From: Paracidovorax oryzae ATCC 19882 | GTDB lineage: Bacteria; Pseudomonadota; Gammaproteobacteria; Burkholderiales; Burkholderiaceae_C | Direction: 5' to 3' | NCBI RefSeq assembly: GCF_000687165.1 | Contig: NZ_JMKU01000010.1 | Coordinates: 1 to 64,000, forward strand | DNA: 64,000 nt | Part shown: positions 56,905 to 64,000 of the stretch, piece by piece | How the letters are laid out: every line of letters begins with the position of its first letter | How positions within the stretch are numbered: the stretch's first letter is position 1 | Translations under genes and position numbers: made by a program | Notes under the pieces: model-generated | Seen by the model: only the letters and a program-made list of their open reading frames with translations | What the model was told of the DNA's origin: nothing | The model's database searches: none

Positions 56905-58128
56905 TCATGTGGCCTGGCCGCTTGATTTGGCGATGGCAGAGAGCGCAAGCTGCAGTGGCCTGGACGCCGCATACAGCGGCGCGAATCCACTCAGCAGCAC
57001 CTGCGCACTTCGCTGGTAAGCGGCGGACTTCACTACCAGTTCGCTGCCCCGGCGTGCAGCAACGACCGTGGTCGAGAGCACGCCCGCGGGATTCTCGATG
57101 CCAACGCCGACCTCGGCGAACGCTGCGCCGGTCGTCTTGGGCGCCAGCGCATGTGCGACCGAGCCAGGGATGAGCGTGGATGCAGCCAGGCAACAGCCGC
57201 CCGATACGGCGAGAGACGCGTGCACGGTCTGCGGCGTGAAATAGCGCACCGCGAGGTCCGCCCCCACGCGGGATTCACCAATCATGCAAACCTTGGGAAC
57301 GGTCTCGCTCAGCGCCAGGTCCTGCACCGTCATGGGTTGGCCATCCTTGCGGCGCAACTGCATCTTGAGCCCGGCCTCGACCCATATCTTGCGCAGCCGC
57401 TGCATGAGCGCGGCATCCGCTGCAAGGTCTGTCGTCGGCTCATGCGCCGTCTTGCCCAGGTCGCTGGCGGGAATGATGACCATCGGAACGGCGACGTCCA
57501 CGCAACTGGCGCGCACACCGTCGAAGACGTCCACCGCATTGCCCGTCGGAAGCAACTTGCCGGTCTTGGCTCCCGCAGGGTCGTGCAGGAAAAGGTCGAC
57601 CGCTGGATGGCGCCCCATCACCCCGGGGATCGTGCTGGTCTCGAACACTCCGCGTGCGTCAAAACGCATGCGGGAAGTCGTCAGGACGCCGGTGTTGGTG
57701 TTGCGGATGTCCACGCTGACGTCGTTGGCCGGCACGAAATCCAGCAGTCCGGTATCCAGGGCCCAGAGCTGCAAGGCCGACGACATGTTGCCGCAGTTCA
57801 CGCTCCAGTCGATCCGGCCATGGGCAGGGGCCAGCTGCGCCAACGTGCTCACGAGTTGCGGGCCATTGGCACCTTCCTCGACGTCAGCGAAGAAGACCTT
57901 GTTGCTGGTGGCGGAACCACGGCCCAGGCCGGTGGTCTGCTTGTTGCCTGGCTGCTCGCCCTCCAGCGGCACGCCCATCAGATGCCTCAGCAACTCCTCG
58001 CGCAATGCCTGCTCGTCGGGCGCGATGGCGTTCCAAATCACCAAGCCGGTCGATGTACCGCCGCGCATATGGTGGACGGGGAATTCCCAGGTGTTGTTCC
58101 GGATGCGGGGGCGTGCGAGGTGGTGCAT
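56905..58128 (-). CDS. PrpF-family tautomerase/isomerase
   Basis: A 407-aa member of the PrpF family (DUF453), which includes 2-methylaconitate cis-trans isomerase and 4-oxalomesaconate tautomerase. Signature residues: HMRGGTSTGLVIWN near the N-terminus, VNCGNMSSALQLWAL with the first catalytic Cys/Lys region, and SGGCCLAASTLIPGSVAHAL in the second half. No prp or protocatechuate/gallate genes are nearby, so the substrate is unknown. Upstream on the same strand lies a short remnant of another gene, and the codon use is slightly lower in GC. It may be what remains of a transferred catabolic cluster. Confidence 0.85.
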   Translation of the reverse strand: MHHLARPRIRNNTWEFPVHHMRGGTSTGLVIWNAIAPDEQALREELLRHLMGVPLEGEQPGNKQTTGLGRGSATSNKVFFADVEEGANGPQLVSTLAQLAPAHGRIDWSVNCGNMSSALQLWALDTGLLDFVPANDVSVDIRNTNTGVLTTSRMRFDARGVFETSTIPGVMGRHPAVDLFLHDPAGAKTGKLLPTGNAVDVFDGVRASCVDVAVPMVIIPASDLGKTAHEPTTDLAADAALMQRLRKIWVEAGLKMQLRRKDGQPMTVQDLALSETVPKVCMIGESRVGADLAVRYFTPQTVHASLAVSGGCCLAASTLIPGSVAHALAPKTTGAAFAEVGVGIENPAGVLSTTVVAARRGSELVVKSAAYQRSAQVLLSGFAPLYAASRPLQLALSAIAKSSGQAT

Positions 58129-58161
58129 AAAGAGCGGCTGGCGGACGCCAGGATGGGGGCA

Positions 58162-58260
58162 TTAGTGCGCTGGAGCGGCCGGAGCCACAGCTGCCCCGGC
58201 AATGCCGTGCTTGTCCAGAGCGGCTTCGATGAGCTCTTCGGCCATCGCTACCTTGCGTAG
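58162..58260 (-). pseudogene. C-terminal remnant of an unidentified gene
   Basis: An open frame ends here with ...LRKVAMAEELIEAALDKHGI followed by an Ala/Pro tail and TAA, 34 nt before the PrpF-family start. It looks like the end of a longer protein whose 5' part has been replaced by unrelated sequence ahead of the aldo/keto reductase. A 27-aa stand-alone ORF from 58245 is also possible. I cannot name the parent family. Confidence 0.35.
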
Positions 58261-58306
58261 CGTAATCCTCTGCGCCGACCAGCGCCAGCGCCGGCTGTCG
58301 GCCGTT

Positions 58307-59140
58307 TCAGTCCCAGGCCGGCGCCAGCCCTTCCGGATCCACCAGGCGGCCGCCGCGGTCCAGCGCGGCGATGCGCTGCATGTGGGCATCCTCCAGCTGC
58401 AGCTGCGTGGCGCGCAGGTTGGAGTGAAGGTGCTCGCGGCGCGTGGACGAAGGAATGACGGCGAAGCCCGACTGCATCGCCCAGGCCAGCGCGACCTGGG
58501 CCGGCGTGGCGCCGCACTCCTGCGCGATGGACTGGATCTCCGGATCCTGCAGCATCTGGCCGTAGCCCAGCGTCATGTAGGAGGTGATGTGGATGCCCTG
58601 GCTGCGCGCGAAATCCACCACCACCCGGTTCTGCAGGTAGGGGTGCAGTTCGATCTGGTTCGTGGCGATCGCCTCCGCGCCCACGGCAGCCATGGCCTCG
58701 CGCAGCAGGGAAACAGTGAAGTTCGACACGCCGATGCGCCGCGCGAGCCCGCGGGAGCGCGCCTCGGCCAGAGCCTCCAGGCTTTCGGCCAGCGGCACGG
58801 CGCCGCCCGGCGAGGGCCAGTGGATCAGCACCAGATCGACGTAATCCGTGCGCAGCTTCTCCAGGCTCTCCTGCAGGCTGGGAACGAGCCGGTCGCCTGC
58901 GAGGTGGTCGGTCCAGACCTTGGTGGTGAGGTAGAGGTCGCCCCGGGCCACGCCACTGGCGGCCACCGCCTGGCCCACCTCGGCCTCGTTGCCGTAGATC
59001 TGCGCGGTGTCCACATGGCGGTAACCGAGGTCGAGGGCATTCGCCACCGAATCGATGGCGGCCTGGCCCTTGAGCCTGAACGTGCCCAGGCCGAACGGCG
59101 GCACGGGCGGCTGGGTGGAGGAGGAAGCGGATGCCTGCAT
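58307..59140 (-). CDS. Aldo/keto reductase (DkgB-like)
   Basis: A 277-aa NADPH-dependent aldo/keto reductase. The catalytic tetrad is visible: Asp and Tyr in [16 protein letters not shown], Lys in LTTKVW, and His in [28 protein letters not shown] and [15 protein letters not shown] (cofactor phosphate clamp) follow. Nearest in type to 2,5-diketo-D-gluconate reductase B/methylglyoxal reductase. AAGGAG lies 8 nt before the ATG at 59140. It follows an MFS gene on the same strand by 47 bp and a LysR gene is divergent from that, so the three may form one regulon. Confidence 0.9.
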   Translation of the reverse strand: MQASASSSTQPPVPPFGLGTFRLKGQAAIDSVANALDLGYRHVDTAQIYGNEAEVGQAVAASGVARGDLYLTTKVWTDHLAGDRLVPSLQESLEKLRTDYVDLVLIHWPSPGGAVPLAESLEALAEARSRGLARRIGVSNFTVSLLREAMAAVGAEAIATNQIELHPYLQNRVVVDFARSQGIHITSYMTLGYGQMLQDPEIQSIAQECGATPAQVALAWAMQSGFAVIPSSTRREHLHSNLRATQLQLEDAHMQRIAALDRGGRLVDPEGLAPAWD

Positions 59141-59187
59141 GGAAAACTCCTTGTCGATGAATGGATGGGTGGGCCGGTCCCCACGTC

Positions 59188-60390
59188 TCAGTGGCCCGCG
59201 GCAGCCGGACGGCCGCCGCGCACGGCGGCCCCGCCACGGGCATCGAGCACGCCGCTCAGGTGGGTGAGCGCCAGCGCGCCCAGCACCACGATCGCGCCGA
59301 TCCACGGGGTGTGCATGAGGCCCAGGTGCGTGACGATCAGCCCCCCGGCCCAGGCGGCACCGGCGATGCCGAGGTTGAACGCGGCGATGTTCAGGCCCGA
59401 GGCCACATCCACGGCCTGCGGCGCGACGCGCTCGGCCTGGCGCACCACGTACAGCTGCAGCCCCGGCACGTTGCCGAAGGCCACCGCCCCCCAGAGCAGC
59501 ACCGTGGCGACTGCCAGCCAGGGATGCGGCGCGGTGAATTGCAGGAGCAGCAGCACGGCGGCCAGCATCGCGAAGATGATGCGCAGCGCGGCGATCGGCC
59601 CCAGGCGGTCGGCCAGCCGGCCGCCCCAGAAGTTGCCCACGGCCACCGAGACGCCGTACACCAGCATCACCCAGCCCACCGCGCTTTCGCTGAAACCCGA
59701 CACGCCGGTGAGGATGGGCGCGAGGAAGGTAAACGGGATGAAGGTGCCGCCGTAGCCGATGGCTGTCTTGGCATAGACCAGCAGCAGCCGCGGCTCGGCC
59801 AGCACGCGGGCCTGCTGCAGGAGCGAGGCCGGCGGCACGTGCGCGATGCGCCGCGGTACGAACAGCGCGCTGCCCGCGAAGGCCAGCATGCCGAGCCCCG
59901 CCACGGCGAGGAAGGTCTCGCGCCAGCCGAAGTGCTGGCCGATGAAGGTCCCCAGCGGCACGCCGGTGACCAGCGCCACCGTGAGCCCCGCGAACAGCGT
60001 GGCGATGGCGCTGGCGGCCTTCTCGCGCGGCACGAGGCCGGTGGCGATGGTCGAGCCGATCGAGAAGAACACGCCGTGCGCGAGCCCGGTGAGCACGCGC
60101 GCAGCCACCAGCGTGCCGTAGCCCGGCGCCTGCCAGGCCAGCAGGTTGCCGGCGGTGAACAGCGCCATGAGCGCCAGCAGCAGGGCCTTGCGCGGCAGCC
60201 GGCCGGTGAGCGCGGTGAGCACCGGCGCGCCGACGGCCACGCCCAGCGCGTACAGGCTGACGAGCAGGCCGGCCGAGGGCAGGCCGATGCCGAGGTCCGC
60301 CGCCACGGTGGGCAGCAGGCCGACGATGACGAATTCGGTCGTGCCGATGGCGAACGCACCGAGCGTCAGCGCGAACAGGGCAATGGGCAT
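59188..60390 (-). CDS. MFS transporter (DHA1, YdhP/NepI-like)
   Basis: A 400-aa, 12-helix exporter of the drug:H+ antiporter-1 group. The N-terminus [30 protein letters not shown] is the hallmark of the AraJ/YdhP/NepI/purine ribonucleoside efflux branch, followed by [23 protein letters not shown] and [19 protein letters not shown]. The substrate is unknown (sugars, nucleosides or drugs in relatives). The ATG at 60390 is chosen because AAGGAG lies 8 nt upstream. Divergent from a LysR gene, with an AT-rich 116-bp gap. Confidence 0.9.
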   Translation of the reverse strand: MPIALFALTLGAFAIGTTEFVIVGLLPTVAADLGIGLPSAGLLVSLYALGVAVGAPVLTALTGRLPRKALLLALMALFTAGNLLAWQAPGYGTLVAARVLTGLAHGVFFSIGSTIATGLVPREKAASAIATLFAGLTVALVTGVPLGTFIGQHFGWRETFLAVAGLGMLAFAGSALFVPRRIAHVPPASLLQQARVLAEPRLLLVYAKTAIGYGGTFIPFTFLAPILTGVSGFSESAVGWVMLVYGVSVAVGNFWGGRLADRLGPIAALRIIFAMLAAVLLLLQFTAPHPWLAVATVLLWGAVAFGNVPGLQLYVVRQAERVAPQAVDVASGLNIAAFNLGIAGAAWAGGLIVTHLGLMHTPWIGAIVVLGALALTHLSGVLDARGGAAVRGGRPAAAGH

Positions 60391-60506
60391 GGGAAGCACT
60401 CCTTGGGATCACGGATCGATGCCAGGAGTGTGGGCGCTTCACCTTTGCGGAAAAAGCCCGTGATCGGCAGAATATATTTGCCCCACAGTCAACAATCTGC
60501 CCTCCC

Positions 60507-61403
60507 ATGAAAACCACCCTGGAAGAACTGCAGGCCTTCGCCGCCGTGGTGGACGCCGGCTCGGTCACCGCCGCCGCCGCGCAGCTGGACCAGACGGCGT
60601 CGGGCGTCAGCCGGGCGCTGGCGCGCCTGGAGAAAAAACTCGACACGACGCTGCTGCGCCGCACCACGCGCCGCATCGAACTCACGGAAGAAGGCCAGGC
60701 ATTCCTGGTGCGGGCCCGCGCCATCCTCGCGGCACTGGACGAGGCGGAAGAACACATGGCTGCGCGCAGGCACCAGCCCGCAGGACGCCTGCGCGTGAAC
60801 GCGGCCACGCCGTTCATGCTGCACGTGGTGGCACCGCTGGTGCCGGCCTTCCGTGATGCCTACCCGCAGATCGCCCTGGAGCTGGATACCGACGAGCGCA
60901 ACATCGACCTGCTGGAGCGGCGCACGGACGTCGCCATCCGCATCGGCGCCCTGCGCGACTCCACGCTGCACGCGCGCCCGCTGGGCTCCAGCCGCCTGCG
61001 CGTGATCGCCAGCCCTGCCTACCTCGCGGCGCACGGCCGGCCGAAGTCAGCCGCAGCCCTGGCCCAGCACACCCTGCTGGGGTTCACCCAGCCCGAGACG
61101 CTCAACCTCTGGCCCGTGCGCGGCCCGCATGGCGACGCATGGCCTGCCACGCCGGACATCGCGGCCTCCAGCGGCGAAACCCTGCGCCAGCTGGCGCTGC
61201 AGGGTGCCGGCATCGCCTGCCTGGCGGACTTCATGACCGCACGGGACCGCGAGCGCGGCGACCTCGTGCAGTTGCTGGCCCGGGACACGGCCGACGTCCG
61301 GCAGCCCATCAGCGCGGTGTACTACCGCAACACGCAACTCGCTTCGCGCATCGCCTGCTTCCTCGATTTCCTGGCCGCGCGGCTGGCCGGCCCCCCACAT
61401 TGA
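60507..61403 (+). CDS. LysR-family transcriptional regulator
   Basis: A 298-aa LysR regulator with N-terminal helix-turn-helix ([31 protein letters not shown]) and the effector domain from about residue 92 ([44 protein letters not shown]). It groups with the AaeR/DsdC-like small LTTR branch that often controls a divergent transporter. The divergent MFS and aldo/keto reductase genes are its likely targets. The gap holds AATATATT near its own end, a plausible -10. Confidence 0.9.
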   Translation: MKTTLEELQAFAAVVDAGSVTAAAAQLDQTASGVSRALARLEKKLDTTLLRRTTRRIELTEEGQAFLVRARAILAALDEAEEHMAARRHQPAGRLRVNAATPFMLHVVAPLVPAFRDAYPQIALELDTDERNIDLLERRTDVAIRIGALRDSTLHARPLGSSRLRVIASPAYLAAHGRPKSAAALAQHTLLGFTQPETLNLWPVRGPHGDAWPATPDIAASSGETLRQLALQGAGIACLADFMTARDRERGDLVQLLARDTADVRQPISAVYYRNTQLASRIACFLDFLAARLAGPPH

Positions 61404-61489
61404 GGCGCTCCTGTAGGACCGCGCCGGGTCCTGCGCGCAGGCTTGCGCGAGCGCAAGGCCGCCCGGCCCGGCGGCGCTTCAATGGCGCC

Positions 61490-61750
61490 ATGCGCTCACA
61501 GAACATTCCCTTCCTCCGCCCCGGGATGTACGTACGCTCCCGGAACGGGAACATCCGCATGCTGGTGACCTGCGACAACGGCGACGGCTCCGTCATCTGC
61601 TTCTGGTTCTGCGAGAAGCGCGACCGGCTGGTCTGGCGGCGGTTCGCGTGCGGCGACCTGTACCCGGACCGGCAGCCCGGCACCCGGCCGGTCATGGGCC
61701 CAAAAGCCCCGCTGCGACGCGGCAACCATGCCAGGCCTGCCAGCGCGTGA
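61490..61750 (+). CDS. Small YodC/DUF2158-like protein
   Basis: An 86-aa protein. Residues 8-60 follow the pattern of DUF2158 (YodC): a PGMYVRSRNGNIRMLVTC strand pair, a VICFWFCEKR segment with the conserved W-F, and a final RRFACGDLYP. DUF2158 proteins are about 60 aa and of unknown function. The C-terminal 25 residues are basic and less conserved in type. The assignment is by pattern only. Confidence 0.6.
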   Translation: MRSQNIPFLRPGMYVRSRNGNIRMLVTCDNGDGSVICFWFCEKRDRLVWRRFACGDLYPDRQPGTRPVMGPKAPLRRGNHARPASA

Positions 61751-61824
61751 TGGGTCGTGCCCGGCCGTACGCTCTGTTGCAGTCTGCCTCTTACGCGCCC
61801 ACCTGCCGGTGCTTAGACTGGGCC

Positions 61825-62349
61825 ATGTTCCTCGACTACAACCCCGACGACCTCGATGTCCGGATTTCGGAACTGCTGGTGGCCACCAGCGACTCCGCCG
61901 ACCCGGAACTGCCCTCCGCCGTCCCGGCCGTCCTCCGCCTGCTGCGCACGCGGCTGGACATGGACGTGGCCTTTGTCTCGCAGATCGCGGACGGGCGCCG
62001 CACGATCCAGGCCGTGGACCACGCCCCCGGTTTCGATCCCCTTCCGGAAGGCACGTCCGACCCGGTCGAGGAAACCTGGTGCCAGCACGTCGTCGAGGGC
62101 CGGCTGCCGGAGCGCGTGGAGAACGCGGCCGCCTATGTCAAGGCGGGGAAGGCCCCGGACCCGGGATATCCCGTGGGCACGCTGCTGAGCACGCCGGTGC
62201 GCCTGCCGGGGGGCGGGGTCTATGGCACGCTGTGCTGCTTCAGCCGGGGCATCCACCCGGAAGCCGACATCGGCCGCCTGCGGTACACGGCCGACCTGCT
62301 GGCATCGCGGCTCAAGCCCGGGGCCGGCAAGTCGGCTTCCGCCGGCTGA
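61825..62349 (+). CDS. Stand-alone GAF domain protein
   Basis: A 174-aa protein made almost entirely of one GAF domain (about residues 25-165: AVLRLLRTRLDMDVAFVSQIADGRRTIQAVDHAP, WCQHVVEGRLPE, GTLLSTPVRLPGGGVYGTLCCFSR). GAF domains bind small ligands or cyclic nucleotides, or sense redox state; relatives of this type precede GGDEF/EAL or kinase domains, but no output domain is present here. It is convergent with the GNAT-Rnk gene. Ligand unknown. Confidence 0.8.
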   Translation: MFLDYNPDDLDVRISELLVATSDSADPELPSAVPAVLRLLRTRLDMDVAFVSQIADGRRTIQAVDHAPGFDPLPEGTSDPVEETWCQHVVEGRLPERVENAAAYVKAGKAPDPGYPVGTLLSTPVRLPGGGVYGTLCCFSRGIHPEADIGRLRYTADLLASRLKPGAGKSASAG

Positions 62350-62393
62350 GCGGGCAGGCCGGCGCCGCCGGTACATCCGGTGCCGCTGCGGGC

Positions 62394-63305
62394 CTACAGG
62401 TGGAAATCGCCCCGGGCTTCCGGCTGGTAGAGCACCTTCCGGATACGGATGCGGCGGGTCCGGTTCGCGATCCGCCAGCGGAAGGCATCGCCCTCCCGGT
62501 AGCCCAGGATCGCGGTGCCGAGGCCCGAGCAGACGGAATGCCTGCCGGCGGCCTCGTCCACATCCTCCGGATAGACCAGCGCCACTTCCACCGCTTCGCC
62601 GTCCACCTCCAGCAGCGCCCTGGAATTCATCGTGACGACATCCTCCGCCACCTGCCGCGGATCGACAACGGTGGCCCGCTCGATCTCGTGCTCCAGCTCG
62701 AAAATTTCCGGATCCTGGTGGAACGCGACGAGTTGCCGGAGCCGGGCCTCGTCGATCTCGGTGACGTGGATGGCAGGGGTACTGGCCACAGGGTGTTCGC
62801 GCAGGAGCCGGAGATAGCGATCCGAGCCCATGGCCAGGGACGCCACCGAAGGCCCTTCGCTTTCCAGCGCGAATCCGCTGCGCAGGAACGCCTTGAGCGA
62901 CCGCGCGTTGTCCGGATGGATTTTGGCGATGAGCCTTTCGGCGCGCATGTCGAAGAAGGCGAGCTTCATGCCTTCCCGGATCGCGCTGGCCCCGAGCCGG
63001 CGCCCCCAGTTGGCGCGGTCGCCGATGGCCAGGACCATCTCGCAGTCCGGGCCGTCCTTGACGAGGCGCACGAAGCCCACGGGCACGTCGTGCCGGTCGC
63101 ACGCCATGAAGAACCGGCCGCCCTGGTTGAACAGGTGCGTGAGCACCGGCAGTTGCACGCGGCCGACCACCTGCCCGATGGACCGGGAGACATCGCGCGC
63201 ATCGCTCAGGTAGCGCGTCACGCCCTCGTCTTCCAGCCAGTCCATCAACAAAAGCGCGTGGGCCCGGGTGATCTCCGGGCACAGGGAAATGAAAGGCTTG
63301 TTCAT
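62394..63305 (-). CDS. GNAT acetyltransferase fused to Rnk-like (GreA/GreB C-terminal) domain
   Basis: A 303-aa two-domain protein. Residues 1-165 are a GNAT N-acetyltransferase: FMACDRHDVPVGFVRLV, AIGDRANWGRRLGASAIREGMKLAF (acyl-CoA loop), KIHPDNARSLKAFLRSGFALE. Residues 172-303 follow the Rnk family (regulator of nucleoside diphosphate kinase): IHVTEIDEARLRQLVAF, VTMNSRALLEV, VEVALVYPEDVDEAAGRHSVCSGLGTAILGYREGD, the last part being the GreA/GreB-type FKBP-like domain that contacts RNA polymerase. Rnk is normally a separate 136-aa protein. The ATG at 63305 is preferred over 63359, which adds an unrelated 18 residues. Confidence 0.85.
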   Translation of the reverse strand: MNKPFISLCPEITRAHALLLMDWLEDEGVTRYLSDARDVSRSIGQVVGRVQLPVLTHLFNQGGRFFMACDRHDVPVGFVRLVKDGPDCEMVLAIGDRANWGRRLGASAIREGMKLAFFDMRAERLIAKIHPDNARSLKAFLRSGFALESEGPSVASLAMGSDRYLRLLREHPVASTPAIHVTEIDEARLRQLVAFHQDPEIFELEHEIERATVVDPRQVAEDVVTMNSRALLEVDGEAVEVALVYPEDVDEAAGRHSVCSGLGTAILGYREGDAFRWRIANRTRRIRIRKVLYQPEARGDFHL

Positions 63306-63487
63306 CTTCACCCCATCGGGTTGCGAGAATGAATGAAAGCCTTCCATGGCCCGGGCCATGGCGGTTCTTTCGGGGAAGCGGGGATTCTAGGGAGTTGTGC
63401 GGGCGATGGCCAGGCGGCGTCTTTCCATGGGCAGGCTGCATACTCGGCCTCTCGCAGCCCCCTTGTGCCGGCCCTCGTCTCCAGCCC

Positions 63488-64000
63488 ATGCTCCACTACC
63501 ACACCCACCCCGTCACCGCCTTCCAGCAGAACTGCTCGCTCGTCTGGTGCGACGGCGCGCAAGCGGCCGCCGTGATCGATCCCGGCGGCGACCTCGACCA
63601 GGTGCTCGCGGAGGTGGAACGCCGCGGCCTGCGGCTGGAGCAGATCTGGCTCACGCATGCCCACATCGACCATGCCGGCGGCGCAGGCGAACTGGCCGAG
63701 CGGCTCTCGCTGCCGATCACGGGCCCCCACCCGGGCGACCAGTTCTGGATCGACGGGCTGCCGCAGCAGAGTGCGATGTTCGGGTTCCCGCCCGCGCGGC
63801 CCTTCACGCCCACGCGCTGGCTGCACGACGGCGACACGGTGCAGATCGGCAACGAGACGCTGCACGTGCGGCACTGCCCGGGCCACACGCCCGGCCACGT
63901 GGTGTTCCATGCGCCGCAGATCCAGCGCTGCTTCGTGGGCGACGTGCTGTTCGCCGGCAGCATCGGCCGCACGGACTTCCCCCAGGGCAACCACCAGGAC
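63488..64000 (+). CDS. Metallo-beta-lactamase-fold hydrolase (YcbL/glyoxalase II-like), 3' end cut
   Basis: The first 171 codons of an MBL-fold hydrolase that runs off the window. MLHYHTHPVTAFQQNCSLVW is typical of YcbL-type proteins, DPGG marks the end of the second strand, THAHIDHAGG is the HxHxDH metal site, and CPGHTPGHVVF and VGDVLFAGSIGRTD follow in order. Relatives hydrolyse thioesters such as S-lactoylglutathione. About 45 more residues are expected beyond the edge. Confidence 0.9.
   Translation, partial: MLHYHTHPVTAFQQNCSLVWCDGAQAAAVIDPGGDLDQVLAEVERRGLRLEQIWLTHAHIDHAGGAGELAERLSLPITGPHPGDQFWIDGLPQQSAMFGFPPARPFTPTRWLHDGDTVQIGNETLHVRHCPGHTPGHVVFHAPQIQRCFVGDVLFAGSIGRTDFPQGNHQD

Noticed and set aside
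59161-60510. A 449-aa plus-strand frame over the MFS transporter
   Set aside because: Gln/Arg/His-rich complement of an intact 12-helix transporter; no start site.

Overview
The window is chromosomal DNA from a high-GC betaproteobacterium, most likely Comamonadaceae of the Acidovorax/Paracidovorax type. This rests on very GC-rich codon use, the protein sequences of the translation and cell-shape genes, and gene content (CreBCD, an Mla-like MCE transporter, EmrAB with a NodT-type outer membrane factor). The species call is inference. I saw no rRNA, tRNA, CRISPR array, prophage or intact insertion sequence. About 60 genes are packed tightly, with many ATGA-type overlaps.

Layout. 1-4.7 kb: the str operon (rpsL, rpsG, fusA, tuf; minus strand, tuf cut by the window edge). 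4.7-8.6 kb, minus strand: a D-Ala-D-Ala carboxypeptidase, an alpha/beta hydrolase, a thioredoxin-like ferredoxin, a VanZ-like membrane protein and hemJ, with hemB divergent from hemJ. 9.7-11.7 kb: a CorA-type transporter and a class I glutamine amidotransferase. 11.8-16.9 kb: a MarR-regulated tripartite drug efflux operon. 17.2-19.4 kb: dienelactone hydrolase, an SDR and MarC. 19.4-23.5 kb: creB-creC-creD with direct repeats like CreB tags before creD, plus a small coupled gene. 23.5-26 kb: hemerythrin, a Cys-repeat periplasmic protein, CsbD and a CysH-like protein. 26.1-30.3 kb: a Fur-box-preceded fecI-fecR-TonB receptor iron uptake module. 30.5-32.1 kb: a PHP-domain lipoprotein.

32.1-33.7 kb is a visibly lower-GC islet of two overlapping genes. 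One encodes a small protein with a caspase-like His/Cys signature (H85, C120). The other encodes a membrane-anchored Sel1-like protein. I read them as a candidate toxin (effector) and immunity pair; this is the best candidate for an undescribed system here. 33.7-37.4 kb: an MCE/Mla-type lipid ABC transporter with a STAS-permease fusion and an auxiliary lipoprotein. 37.7-40.5 kb: GMC oxidoreductase, an RNA-like intergenic segment with a strong terminator, and a TauE-type permease. 40.5-46.4 kb: LysR/sdaA, then a polar amino acid ABC operon preceded by a short leader ending in a terminator hairpin, then an EamA transporter.

46.4-51 kb: mreB-mreC-mreD-mrdA (minus strand; no rodA follows). 51.2-54.5 kb: gatCAB. 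54.5-56.8 kb: a DUF4124-like protein, pyrE and xth. 56.9-58.3 kb: a PrpF-family gene beside a gene remnant. 58.3-61.4 kb: an aldo/keto reductase and MFS transporter with a divergent LysR. 61.5-64 kb: a YodC-like small protein, a GAF protein, a GNAT-Rnk fusion and a truncated metallo-beta-lactamase-fold hydrolase.
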